Of a stretch of 55,116 nucleotides of DNA, positions 39,521 to 47,699 are shown one piece after another. Origin of the DNA: a virus. The notes below the pieces were generated by a model, which saw only the letters and a list, made by a program, of their open reading frames with translations, made no database searches and was not told the origin of the DNA. Position 1 is the stretch's first letter. Every line of letters starts with the position of its first letter. The position numbers and the translations under genes are program-made. The stretch is taken from IMG/VR virus record IMGVR_UViG_3300017714_003588, positions 1 to 55,116 of that record; one strand, written 5' to 3'.

Positions 39521-40864
39521 ATGATGAAATGGATGCTACTTCCTGTAGCCTTAACAATTTCCGCGATTGCAGCCTACTATTCAATATATGGATTGGCTAC
39601 TATCTTCGCGGCAGCAGTGATACCTATTATAGTAATGGGTGCTGCGTTAGAAGTAGGTAAACTAGTAAGTGTAGTTTATCTGCATCAGTATTGGACTGAA
39701 ACTAAATGGATGTTAAAAACCTATTTGATAATTGCAATAGGTCTATTAATGTTTATTACATCACTTGGTATATTTGGATTCTTATCAAAAGCTCATGTTG
39801 AGCAATCATCCATGTCAATAGAACAAATAGCCTTAGTTGACTCTATTGAAGAAAAAGTAATAAGGTCAGAATCTAAAATTGATAGGTGGGATGAAGAAAT
39901 TAAAAGATTGTTAACACCTAATAGTGAAAGAGTAGATATACAAATAGGAAATGAACAACAACAATTAGATAAGTTATATGATAGAATTGAAAAAGAAAAG
40001 AAAGCTGCCAATGATGCTTACAATCAAAAATTAAAAACAATTAATGAAACAGTCACAGGGTTTGGTTCAGGTGCTGCTAAAAGAGAACAAGTAGATGCTG
40101 CAAATGTTGAACTAAAAAAAGAATTAGCAAATATTGATAAGAAATATAAAGATGAAATAAAAGATTTACAAGACACTATCAAAGCATATAGAGTACAGTC
40201 AGAAACAAAGACAGAAAATATTGATGGAAAGATAGAAGAATTAGAAAGTAAAATAGATGCTGAACAGTTATTACAGGATGAACTAAAAACTGAACAACTT
40301 GTATATGAAAAAGAGTATAGAAAGTTAGAAGCAGAAGTTGGTCCGATTAAATATATTGCGGAACTTATCTATGGAGATGTTGATAGAGGACTTCTTGAAG
40401 ACGCTGTTAGATGGGTAATTATTATTTTAGTTATTGTATTCGATCCTTTAGCGGTAGCGTTATTAATAGCATGGAATGATATTATTAAAAGAGAGCGTCC
40501 AAAAAGACCAACTCCAATACCACCCTCTCCAGAACCAGAGCCAACTCTTAACGAGTTAGCAGAAAAAAAAACTGAAGAAGTAATTCAACCGATAGTTCCC
40601 GATGCTGAAGTTGATAGGGATTATGAGAAAGACCACTATTATAATTTAATAGGAACTAAAAAAGAGGTATCTCAAAAATCGCTTAAAGAGTTTATAGATG
40701 AAACTCCAGACTTTTATGCACAACTGGCTGATGAAATGGGCGGTCCAGTTGAATATGATAGCGATGGTGCTAAGATAGAAGTACCTGATGACGTTTTAGA
40801 ACAAATGCCAGATGGTACATATAGAAAAAAAGTAATCGGTCGTAGCCCAATAAAAACTGGATAA
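39521..40864 (+). CDS. multi-span membrane protein with central coiled coil (DUF4407-like)
   Basis: About 447 residues. Three N-terminal membrane segments (LLPVALTISAIAAYY, IFAAAVIPIIVMGAALEVG, LIIAIGLLMFITSLGIFGF) are followed by a long charged coiled coil (about residues 95-260), one more span (VIIILVIVFDPLAVALLIAW) and a Pro-rich acidic cytoplasmic tail. This plan matches a conserved marine phage family related to DUF4407. Start set at ATG 39521 downstream of TATAAATA. First gene of the plus-strand island carrying the curli-type operon. Confidence 0.7.
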   Translation: MMKWMLLPVALTISAIAAYYSIYGLATIFAAAVIPIIVMGAALEVGKLVSVVYLHQYWTETKWMLKTYLIIAIGLLMFITSLGIFGFLSKAHVEQSSMSIEQIALVDSIEEKVIRSESKIDRWDEEIKRLLTPNSERVDIQIGNEQQQLDKLYDRIEKEKKAANDAYNQKLKTINETVTGFGSGAAKREQVDAANVELKKELANIDKKYKDEIKDLQDTIKAYRVQSETKTENIDGKIEELESKIDAEQLLQDELKTEQLVYEKEYRKLEAEVGPIKYIAELIYGDVDRGLLEDAVRWVIIILVIVFDPLAVALLIAWNDIIKRERPKRPTPIPPSPEPEPTLNELAEKKTEEVIQPIVPDAEVDRDYEKDHYYNLIGTKKEVSQKSLKEFIDETPDFYAQLADEMGGPVEYDSDGAKIEVPDDVLEQMPDGTYRKKVIGRSPIKTG

Positions 40865-40865
40865 T

Positions 40866-41147
40866 ATGAAGGCTTTATTAGAACTGTTATTGGAATTGGG
40901 TCCCACAATTGCCGCCGCAATTGCAATGGGTATATTCATATACATTATTATAAAGTACATTCTCAGTTCAGTTGTTGGTCAAGCTAAAACATTACATTCA
41001 ATTATCACACAATTAGATAACCGTGTTGAAACCATGAACAATGATATGATTAAGTTAGATATACAAATTTCTCATGCTTTAAACTTAAAGCCTGATGAAG
41101 AACGTATCTCACGTGCGGACGGGAAGAAAGATGCAAGAAGAGATTAA
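40866..41147 (+). CDS. small membrane protein with coiled-coil tail, copy 1
   Basis: 93 residues: an N-terminal span (LGPTIAAAIAMGIFIYIIIK) then a helix with LDNRVETMNNDMIKLDIQI. The same plan, including 'L-D-x-R-x-x-x-x-x-N-D-x-I-x-L', occurs in the next gene, so they are tandem paralogues. Holin-like size and topology, but also consistent with a partner of the large coiled-coil membrane protein upstream. Confidence 0.6.
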   Translation: MKALLELLLELGPTIAAAIAMGIFIYIIIKYILSSVVGQAKTLHSIITQLDNRVETMNNDMIKLDIQISHALNLKPDEERISRADGKKDARRD

Positions 41148-41410
41148 TGAAACCAGAAATAATCATAGAAATAATTAACAATTATGGAGTACCCACTTTA
41201 GGTTTTATTGCTGCTGGTTATTTCATATATTGGATATACAATTATACAACTAAACAAATCAAACCATCACTAGGTCAGACTCATGTAGTTTTAATTAAAT
41301 TGTTAGATAGAATAAGAATGTTGGACAATGATATTATTAGATTACGTTCTAAATTAGATGCAGTGATTCAACTACAAGAAAAAGAAAAGCAACAGAAAAA
41401 TAATAAATAG
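41147..41410 (+). CDS. small membrane protein with coiled-coil tail, copy 2
   Basis: 87 residues: a span (GVPTLGFIAAGYFIYWIY) and a helix LLDRIRMLDNDIIRLRSKLD, ending in a basic Gln/Lys tail. Paralogous to the preceding gene; one-base overlap (TAATG type). Its last codons contain the late-promoter-like AATAAATA of csgF. Confidence 0.6.
   Translation: MKPEIIIEIINNYGVPTLGFIAAGYFIYWIYNYTTKQIKPSLGQTHVVLIKLLDRIRMLDNDIIRLRSKLDAVIQLQEKEKQQKNNK
41402..41409 (+). promoter_or_regulatory. Late-promoter-like AATAAATA before csgF
   Basis: Sequence taAATAAATAgactATG: the element ends exactly four bases before the csgF ATG, the same spacing as TATAAATA at 39509 and 53078. No ribosome site precedes csgF. 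Confidence 0.5.
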
Positions 41411-41413
41411 ACT

Positions 41414-41923
41414 ATGAAAGCACATCTTATAAACAGTGTGCTGCGAACTTGGGTTGTTATGTTATTTGCGGTGACGTTGGCAGCCCTCTCAACAATTTCC
41501 TCAGCTAGTGAGCTTAACTTTCAGTTTGGCAATCCAGCATTTTCAAAGCAAGGCTACTCGTCCCATGTCTTATCTATTGAGCAACTTAATTACTCACGTA
41601 AAAGAGATGTTGATAAAGACCAAAAGTCAGCCGATGCTTCTGCTCAGAGAGAAATTGATAACACAACAATTAATAAGTTCATTAAGAATGTTGAATCACG
41701 TATTTATGCTAATTTATCTAAACAATTAGTTGATAATATGTTTGGTACAAATTGTATCAACACATCTGAAATAACATGTGAAACTTCTGGTACTGCTTTA
41801 GTAGAAGGAGCCACAATATACTGGGTAAGAGATGATACAACAGAAACTATTAGTTTGACAGTCACAGATGAGACCGGAAATGTCACAACGATCACCGTGC
41901 CCATTGGAGACTTTCTATTCTAA
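41414..41923 (+). CDS. csgF: CsgF-like curli assembly protein
   Basis: Accessory subunit that caps the CsgG pore and couples secretion to fibre nucleation. A signal peptide of about 32 residues (VVMLFAVTLAALSTISSAS) precedes the mature N-terminus ELNFQFGNPAFSKQ, the CsgF signature that inserts into the CsgG channel. The C-terminal part GATIYWVRDDTTETISLTVT, then ETGNVTTITVP, matches the CsgF beta domain. 169 residues, a little longer than E. coli CsgF (138), with two Cys (NCINTSEITCE) likely disulphide-bonded. First gene of the operon csgF-csgG-curlin-fecR-curlin2-cyclase. Confidence 0.88.
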   Translation: MKAHLINSVLRTWVVMLFAVTLAALSTISSASELNFQFGNPAFSKQGYSSHVLSIEQLNYSRKRDVDKDQKSADASAQREIDNTTINKFIKNVESRIYANLSKQLVDNMFGTNCINTSEITCETSGTALVEGATIYWVRDDTTETISLTVTDETGNVTTITVPIGDFLF

Positions 41924-41942
41924 TAGAAAAAAATGAACTTAT

Positions 41943-42764
41943 ATGAAGACACTCTTAGCATTAATATTGACTATAGTTATCACAGGATGCGTCAGCACAC
42001 CTGATAAAATAGACTATTATAAAGACCTGCCACCTCAGCAGCATGCTACACCCACATCAGAATTATTAGTAAACTTACCAGCATTAGATGGTGAAGTTAT
42101 TACTATTGCAGTGTATTCATTTTTAGACGAAACAGGACAAAGAAAACCTAGTGATAAATTTTCACAGCTATCAACAGCAATATCACAAGGTGTGGATGTG
42201 TGGGTAATACAAGCTTTAAAAGAAGCAGGAGATGGTACTTGGTTTAAGGTTGTTGAAAGAATGGGATTGGATAATGTAATAAAAGAAAGACAACTTATAA
42301 GAAGTACAAGAGAAGCATATGATGGAAATGATGCTAACAAGAATTCACTTAAACCTTTAATATTTGCAGGCTTAATATTAGAAGGTGGTGTTGTTGCTTA
42401 TGATACTAATATAGAATCAGGCGGCAACGGTGCAAGATACTTTGGCATTGGAATATCTGAAGAATATCGGGTAGACCAAGTCACTGTCGCTATGAGAGTA
42501 GTTGCTGTTCAGACTGGAGAAGTTTTACTTACCGTTTCAGGTACTAAAACTATAGCTAGTCATCGTTCAGGAACTGATGTTTTTAGATTCTTAGACATGG
42601 GAACTAAGGCTTTAGAAATAGAAAGCGGTGTTGCAATGAATGAGCCAGTAAATTACGCAATACGATCCGCAATAGAGTATTGCGTAATTGAAGTAATCAA
42701 ACAAGGAACAGACCAAGGTCTGTGGAAAATGAAGGAGGATAAAAACGATGAAACAATTCATTAA
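41943..42764 (+). CDS. csgG: CsgG-like curli secretion channel lipoprotein
   Basis: Outer-membrane nonameric pore of type VIII secretion. A lipoprotein signal with lipobox VITGC (C16) is followed by typical CsgG segments: ITIAVYSFLDETGQRKPSD, TAISQGVDVWVIQALKEAG, FKVVERMGLDNVIKERQLIR and VAVQTGEVLLTVSGTKTI. 273 residues matches E. coli CsgG (277). Hydrophobic/transmembrane hairpin regions around GISEEYRVDQVTVAM are present. No CsgE-like gate gene is visible. Expression from a phage could give fibre export or simply a large outer-membrane hole. Confidence 0.92.
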   Translation: MKTLLALILTIVITGCVSTPDKIDYYKDLPPQQHATPTSELLVNLPALDGEVITIAVYSFLDETGQRKPSDKFSQLSTAISQGVDVWVIQALKEAGDGTWFKVVERMGLDNVIKERQLIRSTREAYDGNDANKNSLKPLIFAGLILEGGVVAYDTNIESGGNGARYFGIGISEEYRVDQVTVAMRVVAVQTGEVLLTVSGTKTIASHRSGTDVFRFLDMGTKALEIESGVAMNEPVNYAIRSAIEYCVIEVIKQGTDQGLWKMKEDKNDETIH

Positions 42765-43434
42765 CCTTATATTATTATCTATCTTGTTTACAGGTACATT
42801 ATGGGCGAATGATATTTACGTCACACAAAGTGGTAATACACTTGACTTAGATATTACTCAAGATGGACAAAACAATACTGTTGGTAATTCTACCACATCA
42901 TCATCAGTTGTAGGTGCTACATCTACTATTGATATTGACCAGGTAGGAAACTCTAACGTCCTTACATTTGATGTTAACGGTGCTACATACACTGGAACAT
43001 TTAATGTCACGGGTGGTAGCAACAATATTGACTTTAACTGTGATAGCACTGGGAACAATTCCTCATGTGCAACAGTCACATCTAGCATAACAATGGTGGG
43101 TTCCAGTAACGATTTAGATATCGATATTGGTCAGACTGCTGATGCTGCAAACGGTGGAGTGACTATAACTGGAGCCAGTGGTTCTGATTCAAACGTTATA
43201 GCCGCTACTGTTGATGGTACATCTGCAATCTTAACATTATCTGTAAATGGAGATACAAATAACTGGTTGATTGATATAGATGGAAATGGAGATATTAATG
43301 GCCATACATTAATCCATTCTCATACCGGCGGTACAGCTGATGTAGATATAGTTCAAAGTGGTATTAATGATGCCATTATAAACTTGACTACTATTGGTAA
43401 TGGCCACGATATCGATATAAGTCAAACAGACTAA
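42748..43434 (+). CDS. Curlin-repeat amyloid-like secreted protein 1
   Basis: 228 residues with a 20-residue signal peptide (LILLSILFTGTLWA) and a mature chain of degenerate curlin repeats: YVTQSGNTLDLDITQDGQNN, IDIDQVGNSNVL, LDIDIGQTADA, VDIVQSGINDAI and a final HDIDISQTD. The alternating 'S/D-x-x-x-Q-x-G-x-x-N' pattern is that of CsgA/CsgB strands. No aromatic-rich domain. It overlaps csgG by 17 bases with aaggagg upstream. The substrate of the CsgG/CsgF exporter by context. Confidence 0.82.
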   Translation: MKQFINLILLSILFTGTLWANDIYVTQSGNTLDLDITQDGQNNTVGNSTTSSSVVGATSTIDIDQVGNSNVLTFDVNGATYTGTFNVTGGSNNIDFNCDSTGNNSSCATVTSSITMVGSSNDLDIDIGQTADAANGGVTITGASGSDSNVIAATVDGTSAILTLSVNGDTNNWLIDIDGNGDINGHTLIHSHTGGTADVDIVQSGINDAIINLTTIGNGHDIDISQTD

Positions 43435-44561
43435 TGCGTGCTCTAATAAGAGTTATTGCCTTTTTAATAGGTATTGTGTTTTTACTTTTTTATGGTAAAG
43501 AAGTATATGGACAATCTATAGGAGATGTAATTCTCCAAGAAGGCAATGCTGTTATAGAACAAAGTGGTGAAGAGAATATATCAATCGAAGGATTAAATGT
43601 ATTTTCTTATGATGTCGTTAAGACAGGGAATGGTAAAACAGCTATATCCTTTATTGACGACACTCGCGTAGATGTCACAGAACATTCAAAACTTATAATT
43701 GATGAGTTTGTATATGACCCAGCTAATAACATGGGTTCTCTCTCTATTAAAGCGACATTAGGTACCGTGCGTTATGCATCAGGGCAAATTGCTAAGAACT
43801 ATGCTCAAAATGTAAACATTGAAACACCAACTGCCACCATAGGTGTAAGAGGTACTGATTTTACTATGACTGTAGATGAGATTGGTGGTTCAACAATAAT
43901 CCTATTACCGTCATGCGATACAAAGGGTTATTGTTATGTAGGAGAAATTGAAGTTGAAACAGATGCTGGTTTTGTAATAATGAATCAAGCTTTTCAAGCA
44001 ACTGTAGTCACAACTGGTGAAGCAAAACCAATGAAGCCAGTTATTTTAGATTTAGATGAAAATATGATTGGCAATTTATTGATAATACAGAAACCTCAAG
44101 AAATTGTAGACCAACAAGAAAAAGCTGAATATAATGAAGTTGCAAATGCTTTAGATATAGACTTTTTAGAATTTAATGATTTAGAAGTAGATGAATTAGA
44201 AATAGACAATGATACCTGGACAACAGGTTTAGATATAGATTTTTTAGAACAAAATTTTTTAGTAGATGTATTAGCACAAATTAATAAAGAACTTGCTAAA
44301 GCTATGAGAAGTGAGTTTACAAAACAAGAAGAAGCTTCCATTGATGGTATAAGATTAGGTAAAGACCCTGAAACAGGTATTATAATTTTAGATGAAGACC
44401 CGGACTGGGTATATGCAAGAGAAGGTGCATCAACATATTTTGAATTAAGACTTGATAAAGAGTATGGTTATATTATAAGTTTTACACAAGAAGATTTTGA
44501 AGTATATGACTTTGAATTGGGAGGACAAGGAAATGAGATTCGCATTTATCAAAGTAATTAG
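43434..44561 (+). CDS. FecR-domain secreted protein
   Basis: 375 residues with a signal peptide/anchor (VIAFLIGIVFLLFYGKEVYG). The FecR domain spans about 30-190: VFSYDVVKTGNGKTAISFID, then SLSIKATLGTVRYASGQI and IETPTATIGVRGTDFTM, the classic 'T-P-x-A-x-I-G-V-R-G-T' motif. The C-terminal half is acidic with 'L-D-I-D-F-L' repeats. In bacteria, FecR proteins are often encoded next to CHASE2-cyclase genes, as here. Perhaps an envelope sensor or anchoring protein. One-base overlap with the curlin gene. Confidence 0.85.
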   Translation: MRALIRVIAFLIGIVFLLFYGKEVYGQSIGDVILQEGNAVIEQSGEENISIEGLNVFSYDVVKTGNGKTAISFIDDTRVDVTEHSKLIIDEFVYDPANNMGSLSIKATLGTVRYASGQIAKNYAQNVNIETPTATIGVRGTDFTMTVDEIGGSTIILLPSCDTKGYCYVGEIEVETDAGFVIMNQAFQATVVTTGEAKPMKPVILDLDENMIGNLLIIQKPQEIVDQQEKAEYNEVANALDIDFLEFNDLEVDELEIDNDTWTTGLDIDFLEQNFLVDVLAQINKELAKAMRSEFTKQEEASIDGIRLGKDPETGIIILDEDPDWVYAREGASTYFELRLDKEYGYIISFTQEDFEVYDFELGGQGNEIRIYQSN

Positions 44562-45849
44562 TGTTTTATTTCTTGTTCTTTTAATTAATGAAAAGGCAGA
44601 AGCTGGTTCATTAAACTATGAGGTGTTTGCTATTAGTCATTATGCACCTTATGTAGAAGCACCTTGTTATAATAACTATACATATCTGTCTACCTGTAAT
44701 AATACTAATCCAGCTTATGTAGGTACATCACAAGGAACTGGTACTATTGACAGTTTAAATTATAACTGGAATAGTGGAAACATAGTTCTTCATAATAATA
44801 ATTATGGTGGTAATCAGAGAATGGTAGTTATTACCGGTTATTGGCAACATCCAGGAACCACAGGTCAAACATCTACAGTATATTTTGCTGGTCGTAATGA
44901 TGATGGCCTTATTGTCAACATCAATAATACTAAAGTAATATCTGACTGGGCTCAACAAGGTCCAAGATATTGGAACTCTAATGGTTCATTTTCTGGTGTA
45001 GGTGGACAATGGTACCCAATACAAATTAACTGGTATGAATGGACAGGTTCTGCCAATATGGATATTCATTATAGTTTATCTAATTTAAGTTTAAACTCTA
45101 CAAGTGGTTGGTTAGATATGAATAGTGATCATTTTGCTTTAACTCTATCAGTTCTATCAGGCATTACATCATCACAACAAACAACAGTCACAAATACAAA
45201 GAATACTACAAGCACTACAAATAGTATCTATGTCACACAAAGTGGCAGTGGTATTGATTTAGATATTTTACAAGATGGTGATAATAATGCAGTGATAGGT
45301 ACTAACTTATCAGCCGCTAGTGTAATTACTGGTGATAATATAGATTTAGATATTGCGCAATATGGTAATAACAATATACTTGGTATTGACGTAAATGGTA
45401 ATTCAAATGACATAGATATATGGCAAAATCAAAATCAAAGAGCAATTGTGGATATTGTTGGTACATCTAATACTTTAAGTTTAAAACAAGAACATCTAAA
45501 CAATAATGGTGAACACTTTGCAGACATAGATATAGATGGTAATAATAACGTATTAAGTTTATGGCAAAAAGAAACTGGTGATAAAATACTCTTCATAGAT
45601 ATTGGCAATAGTAATAATGTCACAACATTGCAACAAGGTACAGGAAATCACTTTTTAGACATCAACTTAGGAGATAGTCATACAGTTAATGTAAATCAAG
45701 ATGGCTCAGGTAGTCACAATGCATACTTAAATTTAACTGGTAATAGTTCATCACTTACATTAACACAAGATAGTTCAACAGCACAGAATTATCACTTAGA
45801 CCAGAATTGTACTAACCCAAGTTGTTCAGCAACGGTGACACAGAACTAA
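44533..45849 (+). CDS. PA14-like domain plus curlin repeats (secreted)
   Basis: About 438 residues from ATG 44533 (gggaggacaagga upstream). Signal peptide (VISVLFLVLLINEKAEAG), then an aromatic N-terminal domain with VYFAGRNDDGLIVNINNTKV, the 'R-x-D-D-G' motif of PA14/GLEYA-type sugar-binding domains. From about residue 225 come curlin repeats beginning IYVTQSGSGIDLDILQDGDN, nearly the same as the first repeat of the 42748 protein. It looks like an adhesin tip or CsgB-like nucleator with a binding domain. Overlaps the FecR gene by 29 bases. Confidence 0.78.
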   Translation: MRFAFIKVISVLFLVLLINEKAEAGSLNYEVFAISHYAPYVEAPCYNNYTYLSTCNNTNPAYVGTSQGTGTIDSLNYNWNSGNIVLHNNNYGGNQRMVVITGYWQHPGTTGQTSTVYFAGRNDDGLIVNINNTKVISDWAQQGPRYWNSNGSFSGVGGQWYPIQINWYEWTGSANMDIHYSLSNLSLNSTSGWLDMNSDHFALTLSVLSGITSSQQTTVTNTKNTTSTTNSIYVTQSGSGIDLDILQDGDNNAVIGTNLSAASVITGDNIDLDIAQYGNNNILGIDVNGNSNDIDIWQNQNQRAIVDIVGTSNTLSLKQEHLNNNGEHFADIDIDGNNNVLSLWQKETGDKILFIDIGNSNNVTTLQQGTGNHFLDINLGDSHTVNVNQDGSGSHNAYLNLTGNSSSLTLTQDSSTAQNYHLDQNCTNPSCSATVTQN

Positions 45850-47699
45850 TGATAAAAATATTTACACATTGGACAATAGCATTTCTTACATTGGCAGCAA
45901 TTACGTTTTATGGTTGGCAAGACCCATATTTAAAAGAAGTATTAAGGTTGAAAGGTTTTGATACAATTATAAATTCACAAGAAAAAACTTATTCAAAAGA
46001 TATTGTTATTGTAGAGATAGATGAAAAAGCTATAGAAAAATATGGGCAATATCCTTTCAATAGAGAAATATATTCTGAACTTATAATAAAGTTAAGGCAA
46101 GCAAATGCTGGTATGATATTATTCCCTATGTTATTTTCTGAAAATGATAGACAAGGTGGAGACTTAATATTTTCTGAAGCATTACAATATGGTACAGTAA
46201 TAGCACAAGTTGGTACAAATCAAACTAATAAAAATGCGGTACCTAGAGGAATAGCTAAAATCGGTGACCCTTTACCTTTCTTATTTTCATGGGGCGGAAT
46301 GTTAGGTCCTATACCTGAACTAGAAGCAAATGGTGTTGGTGTTATTAATACAGCACCAGAAATAGATGGATTAGTTAGAAGATTACCTTTACTAATGAGA
46401 GTTGGTGATGATGTATTTCCAGCAATGGCAATTGAAACTATAAGAGCTATTACAGGTGACCCATCTTATCAAGTTAAAGCTGATGCAAATGGTATCATTG
46501 CTGTAAGAGTTCCTGGTTTTGCTACAATAAAAACTGATAGGAATGCTAGAATTTGGATTAATCATAATAAGACATTTGATAGTATCTCAATCGCAGATGA
46601 TGATTTAGAATTTGCATTAACAGAAGGTAAAACAGTAATTGTATCTTTAACTGCAGAAGGTTTGTCACCATTAGTTGCTACATCTGCAGGTGAACAATAT
46701 AATCATTATATTATTGCATCAAGTTTACAAACAATTATTGATGGTACTCATATTAAAAGAGATGATACTAGTTTTTTAATTGAAATGATTTTATGTGTTT
46801 TAATAGCAGCATTATTAATTGCAATTGTAAGAATAGCACCGTACTGGCTAATAGGTTTATTTACAATTGGTGTTTATATTGGTAGTGTTTACTTTGTAGT
46901 GTTTATGTTCAATCAATCACTTACGTTATATGATATTAGTTGGTTTATAATTACATTCACTATTGTTGCAATGCATTCTATATTCAATAGGTTCATATTA
47001 GAATTTAATTTAAAACAACAAATAAGAAAACAATTTGAAAAGTATTTAGACCCAAGGCAAGTAGCTATACTACAGAAAAATCCTGATAAAATAAAATTAG
47101 GTGGTGATAGAAAAGATATGAGTTTCTTATTTATGGACATTGTAGGATTTACACCTATTTCTGAACATTACAAAAATAATGATGACCCGGAAGGATTAGT
47201 CAAAGTAATAAATGATTACTTAGATAGAATGACTAAAATTGTTTTAAAGAATGGTGGTACAATAGACAAATATATGGGTGATTGTATTATGGCATTTTGG
47301 AATGCACCACTTGATTGTGACAATCATGCTGAAATGGCAGTAAAAACAGCTATTGAATGTGCACAAGAAACTGAAGAGATTAAAAAAGAATTTAAAGCAA
47401 AAGGTTTACCAGAAATTAATATAGGTAGTGGAGTAAATTCAGGTACTTGTATTGTTGGTAATATGGGTAGTGAAATGAGATTAGATTATTCTGTAATAGG
47501 TGATGCTGTTAACTTAGCAGCTAGACTAGAAGCACAAACAAGAAATTACAAAGATGACAACGGTAATGTAATACCATTATTATACTCACAATATACTAAA
47601 AGCTTATTAAGTAATATTGACTCTATCGAAGTGGATAAAATAAAAGTAAAAGGTAAAGAAGAGCTTATAACAATTTATAAGCCCTCCCTTATAAGTTAG
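45849..47699 (+). CDS. CHASE2-domain class III adenylate cyclase
   Basis: 616 residues: N-terminal span, periplasmic CHASE2 sensor (about 40-305, DIVIVEIDEKAIEKYGQYPF and GVGVINTAPEIDGLVRRLPL), three membrane segments (about 310-385), then a cyclase domain. Catalytic residues are intact: metal-binding D430 (MDIVGFT) and D478 (YMGDCIMAF), adenine-selecting K474 and D546, and transition-state N555/R559 (GDAVNLAARLE). It should make cAMP in response to an envelope signal. Start overlaps the curlin-2 stop (TAATG). Its stop overlaps the gp32 stop on the opposite strand. Confidence 0.9.
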   Translation: MIKIFTHWTIAFLTLAAITFYGWQDPYLKEVLRLKGFDTIINSQEKTYSKDIVIVEIDEKAIEKYGQYPFNREIYSELIIKLRQANAGMILFPMLFSENDRQGGDLIFSEALQYGTVIAQVGTNQTNKNAVPRGIAKIGDPLPFLFSWGGMLGPIPELEANGVGVINTAPEIDGLVRRLPLLMRVGDDVFPAMAIETIRAITGDPSYQVKADANGIIAVRVPGFATIKTDRNARIWINHNKTFDSISIADDDLEFALTEGKTVIVSLTAEGLSPLVATSAGEQYNHYIIASSLQTIIDGTHIKRDDTSFLIEMILCVLIAALLIAIVRIAPYWLIGLFTIGVYIGSVYFVVFMFNQSLTLYDISWFIITFTIVAMHSIFNRFILEFNLKQQIRKQFEKYLDPRQVAILQKNPDKIKLGGDRKDMSFLFMDIVGFTPISEHYKNNDDPEGLVKVINDYLDRMTKIVLKNGGTIDKYMGDCIMAFWNAPLDCDNHAEMAVKTAIECAQETEEIKKEFKAKGLPEINIGSGVNSGTCIVGNMGSEMRLDYSVIGDAVNLAARLEAQTRNYKDDNGNVIPLLYSQYTKSLLSNIDSIEVDKIKVKGKEELITIYKPSLIS

